Part shown: in pieces, positions 32,657 to 40,638 of the stretch | Layout: each line of letters starts with the position of its first letter | Numbering within the stretch: position 1 is the stretch's first letter | NCBI RefSeq assembly: GCF_024494645.1 | Contig: NZ_JANHDJ010000003.1 | Span: 186,001-250,000, forward strand | DNA length: 64,000 nucleotides | Origin: Halohasta litorea | GTDB lineage: Archaea; Halobacteriota; Halobacteria; Halobacteriales; Haloferacaceae | Direction of reading: 5' to 3' | Made by a program: the position numbers and the translations under genes | The notes under the pieces: generated by a model | Seen by the model: the letters and a program-made list of their open reading frames with translations, nothing else | The model's database searches: none | Told to the model about the DNA's origin: nothing

Positions 32657-33325
32657 ATGGAACTCAACGACTTCGTCGCGGCAAACGAACCCGGAGAGAC
32701 CGGCAAACGCTTCGAGTTGGAGAACAGCAAGCTCCTGGATATCGATGTCGACGGAACGATCATCGCCAAGGCCGGATCGATGATCGCCTACGACGGCGAC
32801 CTCTCGTTTACCGGGAAATCCTCCGCCGAGGGAGGATTAACAGGGATGATCAAAAGCAAGGTCACAAGCGAGGGGACGCCCGTCATGGAGGTCGAAGGCC
32901 AGGGCCACGTCTATCTCGCCGACCAGGAAAAGAAGATCCAGATTCTCGAACTCGACGCCGGGGAGTCGATTTCGGTCAACGGCAACGACGTGTTGGCCTT
33001 CGAGGATCGGGTCGACTACGAGATCAGTACCATCGGCAGCATCGGCGGCGCGTCGGCGGGGGGTCTGCTGAACGTCTATCTCACCGGGCCGGGAACCATC
33101 GCGATCACGACCCACGGTGACCCCCTGGTGTTGGAGCCGCCCGTGCGAACCGATCCCGATGCGACCGTCGCGTGGTCGAGTAACCTCTCGCCGAGCCTCA
33201 AAGCCGACCGGAGCCTGAAGGACTCGATCGGCCAATCGTCGGGCGAAACCTACCAGATGAGCTTCGAGGGATCGAACGGCTTCGTCGTCGTCCAGCCCTA
33301 CGAGGAAGGGACACAGCCGGTCTAA
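32657..33325 (+). CDS. AIM24 family protein (TIGR00266)
   Basis: A 222-residue protein of the AIM24 beta-sandwich family. IIAKAGSMIAYDGDLSF, LYLADQEKKI-type strands and GLLNVYLTGPGTIAITTHG are typical. Mitochondrial Aim24 affects inner-membrane organisation, but the function of the prokaryotic family is unknown. The start at 32657 (MELNDFVAAN) is preferred, since upstream codons would give an unconserved tail. A 5' AT-poor leader of about 100 nt separates it from ncsA. The C-terminus is proline/glycine-poor and complete. Confidence 0.9.
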   Translation: MELNDFVAANEPGETGKRFELENSKLLDIDVDGTIIAKAGSMIAYDGDLSFTGKSSAEGGLTGMIKSKVTSEGTPVMEVEGQGHVYLADQEKKIQILELDAGESISVNGNDVLAFEDRVDYEISTIGSIGGASAGGLLNVYLTGPGTIAITTHGDPLVLEPPVRTDPDATVAWSSNLSPSLKADRSLKDSIGQSSGETYQMSFEGSNGFVVVQPYEEGTQPV

Positions 33326-33381
33326 GCCAGCGGCTCGGTGAGCTGGTAGTAAAAAAACAGGAACCACTGACGGAGTCGCGG

Positions 33382-34569
33382 TTAGCGGATGACGTCGAGC
33401 CCGTTGGACTTCTCGAGTTCGTCGGTCCCGCCGTCGGACTCCCAGGAGGTTTTGTTCTGGTTCGAGACGTTCGCGCTCGCGTCGAACGACTGATTCTGCT
33501 GTTGATCGAGGCTCTGTCTGGATTTGTCGGCCTGTTTCTGCGTCGTCGGGCCGAGGACCTGGGCGCTCTGGACGCCGGTCATGATCGCCATGACGCGGAC
33601 TTTGCCCTTGTAGTTGTCCTGGATACGGGCACCCCAGATCACGTTCGCACTCGCCTCCAAGCGTTCGGTGATGTTGTCGGCGATCCCTTCGGCCTCCTTG
33701 AGTGTGAGGTCCGGGCCGCCAGTGATGTGGACGAGCCCACCCGAGGCACCACGGTAGTCGACATCCAAGAGTGGATGGTTCATCGCCTCGTTGACGACTT
33801 CCTGGGTCTTGTTTTTGTCCTGCGTCTCACCAACCAACATCACCGCGACGCCGCCCTGATTCATAATCGTCGACATATCGGCGTAGTCGAGGTTGATGAG
33901 GGAGGGCTGGGTGATCGTCTCGGAGATGCCTTTGACGGTTTCGGCGATGATCTGGTCCATCACCGAGAAGGCCTTGCCGATCGGGAGGTTCGGGACGTAA
34001 TCGAGCAGGCGGTTGTTGTCCAGTACGATGATCGAGTCGGCGGTGTTGCGGAGCCGTTCGAGGCCCTCTTCGGCTTTCACCGTGCGGGCTCGCTCGACGT
34101 TGAACGGCGTCGACACCATGCCGACGACGATCGCGCCCTGGTCTTTGGCGATCTGTGAGACGACGGGAGCCGCACCGGTACCGGTGCCGCCACCCATGCC
34201 CGCGGTGACGAACACGAGGTCGGCCTCGCCGAGAACCTCTTTGATCGTTCCTTGGGCCATCTCGGTTGCGCGCTCGCCCATTTCGGGGTCGCCACCGGCA
34301 CCGAGGCCGTTGGTCAGGGATTTCCCGACCAGGATCTTGGTGTCGGCTTCGATCATCTTCAGGTGCTGTTTGTCCGTGTTGATCGCGATCGTGTCAGCGC
34401 CGTCGACGCCGATGTTGTACAGTCGATTGATGGTGTTGTTCCCGGCACCACCGGCACCGACGATCACGATCCGTGGGTCGCCGAACTCGTCGTCGTCATC
34501 GAGTGCGGCGTCCATGTCCCGCTTCTCGGCCTCGGCGTTTTCAAGCGCGTCCTGGACGATGTCTTGCAT
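33382..34569 (-). CDS. ftsZ2: Cell-division tubulin FtsZ2
   Basis: A 395-residue FtsZ. The N-terminal extension [15 protein letters not shown] is characteristic of haloarchaeal FtsZ2. The GTP-binding motifs are [15 protein letters not shown], the tubulin signature [13 protein letters not shown], and the T7 loop region [11 protein letters not shown]. The C-terminal tail ([17 protein letters not shown]...LDVIR) holds the usual disordered linker and end peptide. In Haloferax FtsZ2 drives division-ring constriction with FtsZ1. It follows cdrS with a TAATG overlap, forming the known cdrS-ftsZ2 operon; cdrL lies upstream. Confidence 0.96.
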   Translation of the reverse strand: MQDIVQDALENAEAEKRDMDAALDDDDEFGDPRIVIVGAGGAGNNTINRLYNIGVDGADTIAINTDKQHLKMIEADTKILVGKSLTNGLGAGGDPEMGERATEMAQGTIKEVLGEADLVFVTAGMGGGTGTGAAPVVSQIAKDQGAIVVGMVSTPFNVERARTVKAEEGLERLRNTADSIIVLDNNRLLDYVPNLPIGKAFSVMDQIIAETVKGISETITQPSLINLDYADMSTIMNQGGVAVMLVGETQDKNKTQEVVNEAMNHPLLDVDYRGASGGLVHITGGPDLTLKEAEGIADNITERLEASANVIWGARIQDNYKGKVRVMAIMTGVQSAQVLGPTTQKQADKSRQSLDQQQNQSFDASANVSNQNKTSWESDGGTDELEKSNGLDVIR

Positions 34570-34751
34570 TATGCTTTCACCCAGTTGCGCTCGGTGTTCG
34601 ATCGTCGCGTCTCTGCCTCGTCGTGTTCATTGAGCATATCGCGGACAGCCGACCGGATCGCCTCGCTCCGGTTCGGAAATTGGCCGGTGTCGACCATTTC
34701 CTCGACTTCCTCGATCTGCTGCTTTGGAATTCGTAGTGTCACACGCTCCAT
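34569..34751 (-). CDS. cdrS: CdrS, ribbon-helix-helix regulator of ftsZ2
   Basis: A 60-residue protein starting [20 protein letters not shown], then [16 protein letters not shown], the ribbon-helix-helix fold of the MetJ/Arc type. Its stop overlaps the ftsZ2 ATG. In Halobacterium and Haloferax, CdrS is known to control ftsZ2 expression and cell division. The ATG at 34751 is chosen because the DNA-binding strand begins there; the longer upstream frame is not conserved-looking. Inverted GTAAGAC/GTCTTAC repeats upstream are candidate operators. Confidence 0.93.
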   Translation of the reverse strand: MERVTLRIPKQQIEEVEEMVDTGQFPNRSEAIRSAVRDMLNEHDEAETRRSNTERNWVKA

Positions 34752-34765
34752 GCTTACATTCCCCG

Positions 34766-34772
34766 GTAAGAC
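34766..34772. promoter_or_regulatory. GTAAGAC half-site in the cdrS leader
   Basis: A single GTAAGAC lies between the cdrS promoter and start codon, matching the arms of the inverted repeats at 34844 and 34907. It may be an additional weak site for the RHH regulators. Confidence 0.35.
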
Positions 34773-34843
34773 AGTCGACAGTATCACGCCAGTGAGGCGT
34801 GCTACCGTCGGCGGGGACCGTTTCCGTCCGACCGACGTACACT

Positions 34844-34861
34844 GTAAGACGACTGTCTTAC
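34844..34861. promoter_or_regulatory. Inverted-repeat operator GTAAGAC-gact-GTCTTAC
   Basis: A perfect 7-bp inverted repeat with a 4-nt centre. It lies just downstream of the minus-strand TATA-like element at 34886-34895, near the likely cdrS transcription start. It is a candidate binding site for CdrS or CdrL. Confidence 0.7.
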
Positions 34862-34885
34862 GCAACCGAACAGTATCCCTGAATG

Positions 34886-34895
34886 TATATAAAAG
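34886..34895 (-). promoter_or_regulatory. TATA-like element of the cdrS-ftsZ2 promoter
   Basis: On the minus strand the sequence reads TTTTATATAC in a GC-rich context. It is flanked on both sides by GTAAGAC/GTCTTAC repeats, as expected for an autoregulated promoter. Confidence 0.55.
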
Positions 34896-34906
34896 TATCG
34901 GCAGTT

Positions 34907-34927
34907 GTCTTACACACGGCGTAAGAC
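34907..34927. promoter_or_regulatory. Everted operator pair GTCTTAC...GTAAGAC
   Basis: The same two 7-mers as at 34844 appear in everted order with a 7-nt gap, upstream of the cdrS TATA-like element. Together with 34844-34861 they bracket the promoter. Confidence 0.65.
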
Positions 34928-34959
34928 GCCGTTATGGAGCCTGTACCGCCTGTTTTCGT

Positions 34960-34980
34960 GTGTTATGCGTTGTCTAACAC
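34960..34980. promoter_or_regulatory. Inverted repeat GTGTTA/TAACAC at the cdrL 3' end
   Basis: A 6-bp inverted repeat overlapping the cdrL stop codon. The same TGTCTAACAC sequence recurs just before the cdrL start (35522-35534). It could be an operator or part of a terminator. Confidence 0.4.
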
Positions 34981-35517
34981 GTCGGCTGCGGGTGTCCGAC
35001 GGCCGCAGCTGGGGCAGAACCCCCAGTCGGACTGGATCTCATCGCCGCACTCACAGAACAGTCTGTGGGTAGCTTTTTCGCCGCAGTTGGGACAGTAGAC
35101 GTGGTCGTCGTCGACCGTCTCACCGCACTGGGCACAGCTGGTGGCGCTCGGCTCCGGGGCGGCGGCCCGGCCGGATGTCTTACGATTTGTTGGCTCGGCC
35201 TCGCGGTCGACGGCGACGTTGTCGGCGGAGAGCCCCTCCAGCGAGACGTTGACGTTGATGTCGGGCACGCGGGGCTCCGCGCGGCGCTCGGGTCGGCTCG
35301 ACTCCCGTTCGGCCAGCAGTTGGTCGAGCCGGTCGGTCACCAGTTCGTCGATCGTCACGTCGCCGGTCTCGGACCGATCGTCGGACTGCGTTGAGGCACG
35401 CTCCAGGGAGTCGAGGTGAGAGCGGAGCGCCTCCCGCATCACCTCGCTTTTCGAGGCCTCAAGGGCCTCCAGCCGACTGACGAGCTCGTCGTCGGCGCGG
35501 AACGTGATCTTACTCAT
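34963..35517 (-). CDS. cdrL: CdrL, ribbon-helix-helix protein with C-terminal zinc ribbons
   Basis: A 184-residue protein. The N-terminal RHH domain (ITFRADDELVSRLEALEA, SEVMREALRSHL) is followed by an acidic linker. The C-terminus has paired zinc-binding motifs: CAQCGE...CPNCGE, then CECGDE...CPSCGR. The arrangement next to cdrS-ftsZ2 matches CdrL, the longer partner of CdrS in Haloferax, which binds the cdrS-ftsZ2 promoter. It is separated from cdrS by about 210 nt containing the repeated operators. A palindromic TGTGTCTAACACA lies 5 nt before its start codon. Confidence 0.9.
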   Translation of the reverse strand: MSKITFRADDELVSRLEALEASKSEVMREALRSHLDSLERASTQSDDRSETGDVTIDELVTDRLDQLLAERESSRPERRAEPRVPDINVNVSLEGLSADNVAVDREAEPTNRKTSGRAAAPEPSATSCAQCGETVDDDHVYCPNCGEKATHRLFCECGDEIQSDWGFCPSCGRRTPAADVLDNA

Positions 35518-35521
35518 CGGG

Positions 35522-35534
35522 TGTGTCTAACACA
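35522..35534. promoter_or_regulatory. Palindrome TGTGTCTAACACA upstream of cdrL
   Basis: A 5-bp inverted repeat with a 3-nt centre, immediately before the cdrL ATG on the minus strand. It shares TGTCTAACAC with 34971-34980 and resembles the TGTCTTAC operators, suggesting autoregulation. Confidence 0.5.
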
Positions 35535-35628
35535 GTACAGGTATTTGAACGTTCGCTTGTGGCAGACAGATGTCAGACGGACGCCGAACAGTAACCCTTA
35601 ATTGTGGCAGCGGGGTACGGTTCGGTGA

Positions 35629-35702
35629 CCGCCCTTAGCTCAGCCTGGTAGAGCAGTCGACTGTAGATCGACTTGTCCCCCGTTCAATTCGGGGAGGGCG
35701 GA
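35629..35702 (+). tRNA. tRNA-Tyr (anticodon GTA)
   Basis: All arms fold: acceptor CCGCCCT with AGGGCGG, a four-base D stem (GCTC/GAGC), anticodon stem GTCGA/TCGAC around loop CTGTAGA with anticodon GTA, and T stem CCCCG/CGGGG around TTCAATT. The discriminator is A, and no CCA is encoded. No intron is present. The last 21 nt are repeated 109 bp downstream. Confidence 0.97.
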
Positions 35703-35760
35703 CTGAACCTCAGCACCAGTGAGCTACTGCGAACGGTGCTGAGTGTGAAGGATACCCCGA

Positions 35761-35832
35761 CCCGAATTGAGCTTGTGAGTCGCGCGCAACGAAGTGAGCA
35801 CGTCTCACAGTGTTCAATTCGGGGAGGGCGGA
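35761..35832 (+). repeat. Duplicated tRNA-Tyr 3' end within a long imperfect hairpin
   Basis: Positions 35812-35832 repeat exactly the last 21 nt of the tRNA (35682-35702), the classic signature of integrase attachment at a tRNA gene. The same copy also pairs with CCCGAATTGA at 35761-35770, and TGTGAG (35774) pairs with CTCACA (35804), so a long hairpin is possible. A separate hairpin CAGCACC/GGTGCTG occupies 35710-35740. No integrase is present between or next to the copies. Confidence 0.8.
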
Positions 35833-35911
35833 TTTTTCAGTCGACGCGAGACCGTTAGAATGCGGATCGCTCTCTCACAAGCCATTTACCCCCTGCTCAC
35901 GTCGATCCGAT

Positions 35912-36520
35912 ATGGACTACGAATCGAACCTCGATCGAGCAATCGAGGAGCTGCCGGATCTCGGCGGCTCCGACGAGCGACTGGACGTACCGGACGCCGA
36001 GGTGCAGAAAGACGGCGCGTTTACGCGGTTTACGAACCTCTCGACGATCGCCGACGCCCTGGACCGCGATCCCGAACACCTCCACAGTACGATCCAGCGG
36101 GAGCTCGGGACCGCCGGACAGTACGAGGACGGCCGGGCCCGCTACAACGGGTCGTTTTCGTCGACCGAACTGAATGCGGCGATCGAATCCTACATCGCCG
36201 AGTACGTCACCTGCTCGGAGTGTGGTCTGCCGGACACCAAACTCGTCACCGAAAACCGGACCCAGATGCTGCGGTGTGAGGCCTGTGGGGCGTTCCGACC
36301 GGTCGCCAAACGCCGCCGGACCGACGACCAGACCGACACCCCGGATATCGAGGAGGGCAAAACCTACGAGGTCGAGATTACGGGCACGGGCCGCAAGGGC
36401 GACGGTGTCGCCGAGCGCGGCAAGTACACGATCTTCGTCCCCGGTGCCGAGGAAGGCGACCAGGTTGAGATCTACATCAACAACGTCAGCGGGACGCTGG
36501 CGTTCGCGCGGCTGGCCTGA
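35912..36520 (+). CDS. Translation initiation factor aIF2 subunit beta with TRAM domain
   Basis: A 202-residue protein combining the eIF5/IF2-beta fold with a C-terminal TRAM domain. The first part includes VQKDGAFTRFTNLSTIADALDRD and the zinc finger CSECGLPDT...CEACGAFRPV. The TRAM domain (GKTYEVEITGTGRKGDGVA) is a haloarchaeal addition not found in methanogen aIF2-beta. The factor binds Met-tRNAi with the alpha and gamma subunits. The ATG at 35912 fits the conserved MDYE start. Confidence 0.93.
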   Translation: MDYESNLDRAIEELPDLGGSDERLDVPDAEVQKDGAFTRFTNLSTIADALDRDPEHLHSTIQRELGTAGQYEDGRARYNGSFSSTELNAAIESYIAEYVTCSECGLPDTKLVTENRTQMLRCEACGAFRPVAKRRRTDDQTDTPDIEEGKTYEVEITGTGRKGDGVAERGKYTIFVPGAEEGDQVEIYINNVSGTLAFARLA

Positions 36521-36586
36521 GGTTTCGATCGACTGCCCACCACCGGGATCGGTGTTTTCAAGCCCGTCGTGTCGTAGTTCTCCACA

Positions 36587-37228
36587 GTGAGTTCCGTCGC
36601 CATCTGTTTCGATCTGTTCGGCACGCTCGTCGAAAGCGAGCGGCCGGACGATCCAGCCCGCGCAGTCGCCGATGCCCTCCGCGGCCGCGGCGTTGCGGTT
36701 CCCGACGACTGGGCGGCGGCCTACAGTGAGCCACATATCGACGCTCCAGAGGGCGCGGAGGTGCCGCTGCCAGCCCACGTCAGCGCCGCCCTCGCCAGCC
36801 GCGGCGTTGAGGCCCCGAACAACGCCCCCCGCCGAGCCGTCGTCTCGACGTTCGACCCTCAGGTCGAGACCCGCCGCGGAGCGGTCGAGGCGGTCGCGGC
36901 CGCCCGCGAGTATGGGCCGGTCGGCCTGCTGTCGAACTGTTCGGTCCCCGAGCTCGTCGGTCGAACGCTGATCCGCTCCGAACTCTCCCGCGATTCATTC
37001 GATCAAATCGTCTCCAGCGTCGCCTGCGGCTGGCGCAAACCCGACCGGCGGGCCTTCGAGACGGTTGCCCGCCAGCTGTCGGTGCCCGTCGACCAGCTGG
37101 TCTACATCGGCGACACGCCCGCGACCGACGGCGGCATCGAGGACTGCGGCGGGACGTTCGTCGACGTAACCGACACCCCACTGTCGCGGCTCCCTCACCG
37201 TCTCGACGAGGTGTGTCGGACAGTATGA
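36587..37228 (+). CDS. HAD-family hydrolase next to cobalamin genes
   Basis: A 213-residue HAD phosphatase: motif I FDLFGTLVE, motif II LLSNCS, motif III K in CGWRKPDRRAF, and motif IV IGDTPATDGG, where the aspartate carries catalysis. It uses a GTG start at 36587. It heads a cluster with cbiB, cobS, cobY and cobD, 31 nt before cbiB. A role in a cobalamin phosphatase step (for example the alpha-ribazole-phosphate step) is possible but only inferred from position. Confidence 0.85.
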   Translation: MSSVAICFDLFGTLVESERPDDPARAVADALRGRGVAVPDDWAAAYSEPHIDAPEGAEVPLPAHVSAALASRGVEAPNNAPRRAVVSTFDPQVETRRGAVEAVAAAREYGPVGLLSNCSVPELVGRTLIRSELSRDSFDQIVSSVACGWRKPDRRAFETVARQLSVPVDQLVYIGDTPATDGGIEDCGGTFVDVTDTPLSRLPHRLDEVCRTV

Positions 37229-37259
37229 GCATGGAGTCAGATACTGCGAGAGGTCGTGT

Positions 37260-38189
37260 ATGCCAGTAACCCTCGCTGTGGTTGTCCTGATCGTCGCGCT
37301 CCTGGACCGCCTGGTCGGCGAGCCACCGGCCCGGCTGCATCCGGTCGTCTGGTTCGGCCGACTCGTCGGGCCCCTCGACCGCCCGTGGGCGTCGCCACGA
37401 GCGGTCGGGACGCTGGCGGCGGTCGGGCTCCCGCTGTCGGCGGCGGCCCTCGTTGCCGGTGCGGTCTGGCTCGCGGGGGACGTCCATCCGGTGGCCGGGG
37501 GTGGCGTCGCCGCTTTCGTGCTGTTTTCGTCGACCAGCCTCCGGCTCCTGTCGTCGACCGCCCGCGAGGAGATCGCGCTGTCGGAGACCGACCTCCCGCG
37601 TGCACGAGACGAACTCAAAGCGTTGGCGGGCCGCGAGGCGAGCGAGTTGTCGCCCGAACTGGTTCGGAGCGCGGCCGTCGAGAGCACCGCCGAGAACCTC
37701 GCCGACGGGCTCGTCGCCACGCTATCGGCGGTTAGTGTGGTCGCCATCGTCGCCGCAGTGTCCGGCTGGTCCGGTCCAGTGCTGCCGGTCGCGGTTGCGG
37801 CTGCCGCGTGGGTGAAGGCGATCAATACGATGGATTCGATGATCGGCTACCGCTCGAAGCCGGTCGGCTGGGCGGGCGCACGGCTCGACGATCTGGTTAT
37901 GTGGCTTCCCGCCCGGCTGACCGCGCTCCTCATTGCGGCTGCAACGCCGAGTCCCGACCCACTGTTGAGCGGTCGGCGCTGGGCGCGGATTCCGGCCTCG
38001 CCGAACTCGGGGTGGCCGATGGCGACACTGGCGGCGGCGCTGGGGGTCCGGCTCGAAAAGCCAGACACGTACACGCTGAACGACGTGGCCGAACTGCCGA
38101 CCGCCGGAGCCGCCAACCGGGGCGTCGATCTCGTCGATCGGGCTGGCTGGCTCGCCTTCGGTTCGACGGCGGTGATCAGCCTTGTCTGA
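37260..38189 (+). CDS. cbiB: Adenosylcobinamide-phosphate synthase CbiB
   Basis: A 309-residue membrane protein of the CbiB/CobD family. The opening VVLIVALLDRLVGEPPARLHPVVWFG is a family signature (26 residues, cited by its LDRLVGEP and HPVVWFG parts). VESTAENLADGLVATL and INTMDSMIGYRS are the conserved inner motifs. It attaches aminopropanol phosphate to adenosylcobyric acid. Its stop overlaps the TTG start of cobS by 8 nt, indicating coupling. Confidence 0.94.
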   Translation: MPVTLAVVVLIVALLDRLVGEPPARLHPVVWFGRLVGPLDRPWASPRAVGTLAAVGLPLSAAALVAGAVWLAGDVHPVAGGGVAAFVLFSSTSLRLLSSTAREEIALSETDLPRARDELKALAGREASELSPELVRSAAVESTAENLADGLVATLSAVSVVAIVAAVSGWSGPVLPVAVAAAAWVKAINTMDSMIGYRSKPVGWAGARLDDLVMWLPARLTALLIAAATPSPDPLLSGRRWARIPASPNSGWPMATLAAALGVRLEKPDTYTLNDVAELPTAGAANRGVDLVDRAGWLAFGSTAVISLV

Positions 38190-38943
38190 CGGTCCCATCA
38201 CGGCACTCCGGGGCGCGGTCGCCTTTTTAACCCGGCTGCCGGTCGGCGGCGGGGAGGCGGCGTGGAACGCGTTCCGCGAGCGTCCCTACACGATACCGGT
38301 GGTCGGCTACCTCATCGGCGGGCTCGCCGGGCTGGCCTTTTTCCTCCCGGCCCAGCCGACGACCGTCGTCGCGGGCTATCTCGTCGTTCTCTACGGCCTG
38401 ACGGGCATCACTCACGCCGATGGACTTGCCGATATCGGTGACGCGATGGCAGTCCACGGCGACCGGGAGCGCCGACGGGAGGTCCTGAAGGACTCCGCGA
38501 TCGGTGTCGGCGGCATGCTCCTGTTGGGGCTGACGCTGATCGTCCTGACGCTCGGGGTGCTCGGCTTCGCGGGGACGGATGCGATGACGTCCGTTCGGCT
38601 CGTGATCGCCGCGGAGGTCGGCGCGAAACTCGGGATGGTCTTGGTGATCTGTTATGGCCGCCCGGCCCACGAGGGATTGGGCTCCCAGCTCGTCGGGCGG
38701 CTCGATCGGGCGGACTACGGCCCGGCGGTGTTGGTGGCGGCTCCGGCGGTTCTCCTCGCGCCGGGGGGATCGACTCCCGCGCTGCTCGGGGCGGTCGTCG
38801 CCGGACCGCTGGTCGGCGCGGTGATGTTGACCTGGGGCTACCGCTCGCTGGGTGGTGTCACCGGCGACGTGATCGGTGCGACGAACGAACTCGCCCGCGC
38901 GGTCGGACTCCATCTGGGGGTGGCCGTATGGATCGTGTTCTGA
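38182..38943 (+). CDS. cobS: Adenosylcobinamide-GDP ribazoletransferase CobS
   Basis: A 253-residue integral membrane enzyme, with five or so hydrophobic segments and the signature GLTGITHADGLADIGDAMAVHGDRERRREV (core: HADGLADIGDA). FLTRLPVGGGE near the N-terminus is also typical. It joins alpha-ribazole to adenosylcobinamide-GDP to form adenosylcobalamin. The TTG start inside the 3' end of cbiB is used because the conserved N-terminus would otherwise be lost. Confidence 0.94.
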   Translation: MSDGPITALRGAVAFLTRLPVGGGEAAWNAFRERPYTIPVVGYLIGGLAGLAFFLPAQPTTVVAGYLVVLYGLTGITHADGLADIGDAMAVHGDRERRREVLKDSAIGVGGMLLLGLTLIVLTLGVLGFAGTDAMTSVRLVIAAEVGAKLGMVLVICYGRPAHEGLGSQLVGRLDRADYGPAVLVAAPAVLLAPGGSTPALLGAVVAGPLVGAVMLTWGYRSLGGVTGDVIGATNELARAVGLHLGVAVWIVF

Positions 38944-38958
38944 GCGGAGGCCGGTAGT

Positions 38959-39537
38959 ATGGACGGCCTACTTATGTGTGGTGGCGAGGGGACGCGACTC
39001 CGACCGGCGGTCGGCGAGACCGAAAAACCGCTGGTGGAAGTCGACGGTAAGCCGATGGTCGACCACGTCGTCGAGGCCCTCCAGGAGAGTCGGGTCGAGA
39101 GTGTCATCGCCGCCGTCTCGCCCGCAACCCCGGAGACGGCCGCACGGCTGGCCGACCGCGAGGGGGTTCGGCTCGTCGAAACGCCGGGGGAAGGATATGT
39201 CGCCGATCTCGCCACGGCGCTCGATGCCGTCGAGCAGCCGGTCGTCACCGTCACGTCGGATCTCCCGCTTTTGACCGGCGGGCTCGTCGACCGTGCCATC
39301 GAGGCGGCCGACGGGGAGTCTCTGGCGGTCTGTGTCCCCCGCTCGTTGGTCGAACAGGTGGGGGCCAGCGTCGATACGACAGTCGACCACGACGGGAAAC
39401 GGGTAGTGCCGACGGGGCTGAACATCGTCGGCCCAGGAGAAGATCGGCGTGTCGTCTGGAGCGCCGAGCGGCTGGCGATCAATGTGAATCGGCCCGTGGA
39501 TCTCCGGCGTGCCAAAGAGTTGTTTATTGATATGTGA
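38959..39537 (+). CDS. cobY: CobY, archaeal adenosylcobinamide-phosphate guanylyltransferase
   Basis: A 192-residue nucleotidyltransferase: MDGLLMCGGEGTRL is the NTP-binding loop and VTSDLPLLT the metal-binding motif. CobY is the archaeal replacement for CobU and makes adenosylcobinamide-GDP. It starts 15 nt after cobS, consistent with one operon. A NTP-transferase of sugar metabolism is the alternative, but context strongly favours CobY. Confidence 0.9.
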   Translation: MDGLLMCGGEGTRLRPAVGETEKPLVEVDGKPMVDHVVEALQESRVESVIAAVSPATPETAARLADREGVRLVETPGEGYVADLATALDAVEQPVVTVTSDLPLLTGGLVDRAIEAADGESLAVCVPRSLVEQVGASVDTTVDHDGKRVVPTGLNIVGPGEDRRVVWSAERLAINVNRPVDLRRAKELFIDM

Positions 39538-39633
39538 AAATCGGTTTTCGAATAGCCCGATTTGACTTTGGAAACGGCAGATTTCGCTGTTAATAGAAAT
39601 ATAATTTAGAGGGATACCCCTGTTTATGTTCGT

Positions 39634-40638
39634 ATGGACCCCCAGAATCTCGATACACTCGACCGCGTGCCACACGGTGGTGCGTCGGACCCGCAGCTAC
39701 TCGACTTCAGTGCAAACACGAACCCTGCTTCTCCCACAGGGGCCGCAACAGTCTACGAGTCGGCGTTTTCGGCGGCTCGCCAGTATCCGGTCGACGACTA
39801 CTGTGAGTTCCGCGCTGCCGCCGCAGAATACATCGGTGTCAGCGGCAGACAGATCATCCCAGCCCCCGGCGGGCTGGCCGGGATGCGGCTCCTGTTGTCG
39901 GTCGTCATCGACGACGGCGACAGCGTCGCGATCCCGGCACCGAGTTTCGGCGAGTACGCCAAGGAAGTACAGCTTCAGGGCGGCGAGCCGACGTTCGTCG
40001 ACCACGACGAGATCCAGACGATCGATCCCGAACCACACGAACTGGTGATCGTCTGTAATCCGAACAACCCGACTGGTACCGCCTACTGCCCGATGGGGCT
40101 TCGAGCACTGGCCGACCGATGTCGGGACGCCGGGACGACGCTGCTCGTCGATGAGGCCTTCCTGGACTTCACCGACGAGCCGTCGCTGGCTGGCACCGAG
40201 GGGGTCGTCGTCGCCCGCTCGCTGACGAAGATCTTCGGGCTCCCCGGGCTCCGGGCAGGCTTTCTGGTGGCGACCGGCCAGCTCAGAGAGCGCCTCGACG
40301 TGGCGCGACTCTCCTGGACGCTGAGCACGCCCGCCGCGGCGGTCGGGGCTCACTGTCTGGGCGAGACCGAGTTCGTCGAGGAGACCCGCCAGCGCGTCGA
40401 GGCCGAACGGCAGCGAATGGCCGAGCGACTCTCCGAGCGGTTCACCGTCACGCCCTCGGAGGCACCGTTTCTGCTCCTGGAGACCGACGAACCGGTCGCG
40501 GAAATCATCGACGAGGCCCGCTCGGCGGGGATCGTCATCCGGGATGCGACGACCTTCCGCGGGCTCGATTCGCACGTCCGGGTCGCAATTAAACGAGACC
40601 ACGAAAACGACCAGCTCCTGGAGGCACTCGGCGTTTAG
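39634..40638 (+). CDS. cobD: L-threonine-O-3-phosphate decarboxylase (CobD-like PLP enzyme)
   Basis: A 334-residue fold-type I PLP enzyme related to histidinol-phosphate aminotransferase. VPHGGASDPQLLDFSANTNP is the CobD-like start. NPNNPTG binds substrate and phosphate, VDEAFLDF holds the PLP-ring aspartate, and SLTKIFGLPGLRAGF contains the Schiff-base lysine. It would provide (R)-1-amino-2-propanol phosphate for CbiB. Its last bases overlap the stop of the convergent transducer gene. Histidinol-phosphate aminotransferase is the alternative; the cobalamin neighbours favour CobD. Confidence 0.9.
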   Translation: MDPQNLDTLDRVPHGGASDPQLLDFSANTNPASPTGAATVYESAFSAARQYPVDDYCEFRAAAAEYIGVSGRQIIPAPGGLAGMRLLLSVVIDDGDSVAIPAPSFGEYAKEVQLQGGEPTFVDHDEIQTIDPEPHELVIVCNPNNPTGTAYCPMGLRALADRCRDAGTTLLVDEAFLDFTDEPSLAGTEGVVVARSLTKIFGLPGLRAGFLVATGQLRERLDVARLSWTLSTPAAAVGAHCLGETEFVEETRQRVEAERQRMAERLSERFTVTPSEAPFLLLETDEPVAEIIDEARSAGIVIRDATTFRGLDSHVRVAIKRDHENDQLLEALGV

